Shown here: positions 33,961 through 37,041 of the stretch, in pieces | How positions within the stretch are numbered: position 1 is the first letter of the stretch | How the letters are laid out: each line of letters starts with the position of its first letter | Source of the DNA: Cruorifilaria tuberocauda | Taxonomy: Eukaryota; Nematoda; Chromadorea; Rhabditida; Onchocercidae | Direction of reading: 5' to 3' | Assembly: GCA_013365365.1 (NCBI GenBank) | Contig: JABVXU010000528.1 | Span: 1 to 37,041, forward strand | Length of the DNA: 37,041 nt | Position numbers and translations under genes: made by a program | The notes under the pieces: generated by a model | Told to the model about the DNA's origin: nothing | Databases searched by the model: none | Seen by the model: only the letters and a program-made list of their open reading frames with translations

Positions 33961-36491
33961 ATGTCAAATGAAGAGGGAAAAACGGTTTGGTCGAGATTCG
34001 ATCTCATTCCAAATAAGTTATTGAACTTTTTCAAACGAAATCCAGGTAAATGATTAAGATGAAATGTCTGTATTGTTGGCTAAACACTGATTTCAATTGC
34101 AACTCGCAGTTTAAATTACATTATGCAGCGTATAGTGTTAAAGAAGCAGTTGTAGAACACGATTCAAAGGTTTAATCTGTTTCCGGAGAGACATGACAGT
34201 GATTAGCAGATGAAAAACGAGAAATTTGTTGCTAGATTAAAAATTTAGCCTTAAATCTAATAGTGTCAGTACTGTTTTATTTTTTCTTTTTGCTTCGTGT
34301 AATTTCCAAAAGAAAATGAGTAAAGAATTTTCAGAAGTTGAAGATAAGGTTGTTGCTGAAATTGAACAGACCGAGGACAATTCCAACAGCAGTGGTTGGC
34401 AGCGTATCAAAAATATATATACTAATCGAGGTTGGTGAAAAAGTATCTTTTGATTGTTAAATTGTGAAACATGTTTCTAATGTTACAGATATGCATTTTG
34501 AAACAAGTATATTGATGCCATGCATGGAATGGACTTTTATTGGTACGGTATTTCTCACAGGTCCTGCAAAATGGCGGAGAGCTGCTGATCGTTATAACCG
34601 TTATGCTAGGGGACGAATATTCCTTAGTCCACATGATGCATTGGTCAGTATTTATTTGTCCAGGGTATTGCGTTGAGTATGAAATCAGTGATACAAATAA
34701 TTTTTATAACAGTTACAACGAAAAACATTCTCATCAATGTTGCAAAAATGTAACTTTTATCAAGCATCATCTAGCCAGGCTCGTCTAACCGAGCTTGATT
34801 GTTTCTGAACAAGAAATATTATCTCACATTGTTTTAAAAGATTTTCAGAGACGTAAATGGGATTATGCATTCGCATCATTTTTACGCGCGGGAGCAATTA
34901 ACGGTACTTTAGCAGCGCTGTACGTTGGATGTATGATGTAAGCTTTTTTTTTCCCATCTCAGTAATCTAATATAACTTTTCATAATTTGTGCACCAGCAT
35001 CTTTTGTTAAGTTAATGGGAGGTAATTGTAATGATAAGGTGTTTTGGAGTTAAATTGTTTTATCTCGCTGATAAAATTCGCAGAAGTTTTATATTTTGTT
35101 GAAAATCTGTGATACTATTCCTTTGTCACTTGATAAAGATTTCCTCCCTTCTTGATAATTGAGCTGAGGAGTTTTTTGATTGAGTTGGGAAAGGTGATAA
35201 TTGGATAGTGGTTGAGAATTAAATGATAGCAGTTGGCAGAAATTTATTTTCTTTCTCGACAATGATTTCAATTTAGAAGCTTGATAAAACGACTGACAAA
35301 AGAGAGTGATAAAAAAAGAGTGATGATAATAGATTGATCTTCTTTTAACTGAAAAGTAAGGTATTTTTATGAAATGAAATGGGTGGTGCTCAAAGATCAA
35401 AAGTTATGGATACATGAATGAATTGAAACAATTGAAATGAGAACTGTTTAGAATGGTAAATCCTCCGTCATCCTTTGAAGATGATGATGAAATAAAAAGT
35501 GAATTGAGATAGTAGGAAGTATACACTGTGCTTTAACTAAGCATATCTGCACAAAAACTTCCCAACATATAATGTGATCATCTATCGATTTAACATTTCC
35601 TAAGATTTCGACTTTTTTGCAGAAATGGGAAAACTGACGAACTTGTAATTCTAAATTGTCTTGAAATGGTGAACATATAACACCAATCTATTCAACATGT
35701 GCATATGGTCATTCTATAAATTTAGAAATTTGAAAATCAACGTCGATGTCTATATTGTTTCTAGTTATTTTTAGAGCAACAATCACACACGTTGCAGCAT
35801 GGCGTAGCCGTTTCTCACTTTGGACTGTTCCCGTCATAACAAGTGAATCTTATATATCTTTGCTTTGGATTTTTAACTGAGAATCAAAGAGATTAAGTGG
35901 AAGAATGGAATAACTGTGTACTCGTAAACCTGTGCAGTAAATGCAATTTCAAAATTAGTTCATTAGATTCATTAGAAAATTAATTCCTTTTTAGAATTAA
36001 AATTAAAGTAAATTTTTATTTCAGCTTCAATAACTTCTCTGATTGCATGTCCACTTGGTTTGCGAAAAATGGTTCAAGCAGCAAGTCTTGGATTAACCTG
36101 CGGGTATTATTTTTAATAATTTATTAATTTTATTAGTAATGTCACATCGGTTTATAGCTTTACTCTAGGAAGGAAGGTATAGAATGTAACTTTTCACACT
36201 TCTTCAGTTTGGATTACAACAGTTTGGATTTTAATTTGATATTATATTTATAGGTTGGCACTATCGCTAGTCGTGTCTTGTGTGTCACACTTTTCTAGTC
36301 AGACGGTAGACGATACATATCAACAATTCAAACGAGAATATGAATTGATGTTGAAGGCTGAACGAATCAAAGAAGAAAATGCGAAACTGTATCAAAAAGA
36401 GCACAAAATTTGGTCCCGAAACTTGGCAAAACTTCTGATGGATAAAGATAAAAAACTAATGAATGAAATTTCTGAAAATTCCTCGAAATAA
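33961..36491 (+). CDS. timmdc1: TIMMDC1-like complex I assembly factor (Tim17/22/23 superfamily), two candidate first exons
   Basis: Multi-pass inner-membrane protein of the Tim17 superfamily; mammalian TIMMDC1 works with the MCIA machinery to build the membrane arm of complex I. Common exons 34489-34643, 34849-34937, 35775-35842, 36025-36103 and 36254-36491 fit in phase. Two alternative first exons both end in phase 1 and can join 34489: 1b (34316-34430) gives 247 aa; 1a (33961-34045, donor GTAAAT) gives 237 aa. Exon 1b carries SSGWQRIKNIY, matching SGWDRLRELF of human TIMMDC1. The body aligns by pattern: a GxxxG-type segment FIGTVFLTGPAKWR, RYNRYARG, RRKWDYAFASFLRAGAINGTLAALYVG, a hydrophobic pair around PVITTSITSLIACPLGLR, QAASLGLTCGLALSLVV, then a Lys/Glu-rich helical tail (YQQFKREYELMLKAERIKEE). 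The human protein is 285 aa, so this one is shorter at the C-terminus. Recognition is by overall pattern, as the family diverges quickly. Confidence 0.75.
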
Positions 36492-36492
36492 A
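36487..36492 (+). terminator. AATAAA overlapping the stop codon of the TIMMDC1-like gene
   Basis: The TAA stop (36489-36491) lies inside an AATAAA hexamer. If used, the 3' UTR would be about 10-25 nt. Other AT-rich candidates follow downstream, so its use is unproven. Confidence 0.4.
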
Positions 36493-36995
36493 AGTTTCAG
36501 TCTACACTTTTATCCATAAATAGGTGTGCATATGTATGTTCGTTGATATATTTTCTCTGATATTTTTATGAATAGTTTCATTCTTCTATATGTATGTTTA
36601 TTACACATGTTAGGATTATAACATTAAGAAATACATCTTACTTTGTTATGTCAACTTGTTGAATGCGCATGCAAGAGTACCATGTTCAAATGATACTTCA
36701 TTGTTTTCACTTTAATCTTCTCATTTTTACTTTCTAATTCTTTTGCAAATTTCCCTGTTGTTTACAGTTTCTCTAACTTTGCTCTGTAGAATAAAATTTT
36801 TAGAATTCTAGAATTTCTAGAAACGCAGTAGTTCTCTTAACTTGATTTGAGGTTTCATTGTCATGCTATTTACACTAAATTCCCTTACTTTCCCTTCATT
36901 TATATTTACATTATTGAAGGTATTCTGTAAATTAGAAGTCTGCGAATTAGTCTGTAATTAAAAGTTTCTCGCAGGTAATAATCTTTCACCTTTCA
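36493..36995. other. 3' flank of the TIMMDC1-like gene
   Basis: About 500 nt of AT-rich sequence with no recognisable gene, ending at the inverted-repeat arm at the window edge. Contains a local palindromic stretch around TAGAATTCTAGAATTTCTAG near 36800. Confidence 0.5.
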
Positions 36996-37041
36996 GTTCT
37001 TCCTCCCCGCCTTCCGAGTTTTACGGGAGAATTGGACGGAT
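36996..37041 (-). repeat. Inverted-repeat arm B (46 nt, at the right edge)
   Basis: Exact reverse complement of 33759-33804. The match continues to the last base, so the true repeat may be longer beyond the window. Together the arms bracket 3.2 kb containing the whole TIMMDC1-like gene. Confidence 0.95.

Overview
The window is a stretch of nuclear genome from a nematode. It is AT-rich, its genes have short exons, and its introns end in TTTCAG, TTTTAG or TTTAAG. Several start codons lie only a few bases downstream of an orphan 3' splice site, as expected for spliced-leader trans-splicing. Gene content (innexin, PLC-delta, DnaJ/Zuotin, ACAD9-like, TIMMDC1-like) and composition fit a parasitic clade III or filarial-type worm, but I cannot name the species. 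Exon models were built by hand from splice sites, reading phase and remembered family alignments. Most internal junctions were checked for phase; a few donors are weak.

Layout, left to right: (1) the 5' end of an innexin gene on the minus strand, cut by the left edge; (2) about 3.5 kb with no gene I can support; (3) a complete PLC-delta-type phospholipase C, plus strand, 13 exons; (4) a complete DNAJC2/Zuotin homologue (dnj-11 type), minus strand, 11 exons; (5) a divergently transcribed ACAD9-like gene, plus strand; (6) a 2 kb gap; (7) a 3-exon acidic Ser-rich protein, plus strand; (8) a coiled-coil protein, minus strand, 9 exons; (9) a divergent four-pass membrane protein, plus strand; (10) a 92-residue protein with a CxxC motif, minus strand, whose first coding exon is 7 nt; (11) a TIMMDC1-like gene, plus strand, with two candidate first exons. 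The right edge falls inside a 46-nt sequence whose perfect reverse complement lies at 33759-33804, so the two copies bracket the TIMMDC1-like gene.

The main biological theme is mitochondrial complex I assembly. In mammals ACAD9 and TIMMDC1 both act with the MCIA assembly machinery, and homologues of both lie within 21 kb here. The ACAD9-like protein keeps the ACAD9/VLCAD-specific C-terminal region but has Ser where the catalytic Glu of the dehydrogenase should be, and has lost most of the flavin/substrate signature residues. It looks like a pseudoenzyme kept for assembly. The other genes are ordinary single-copy housekeeping or signalling genes, or proteins I do not recognise. I see no transposase, CRISPR array, rRNA or convincing tRNA.
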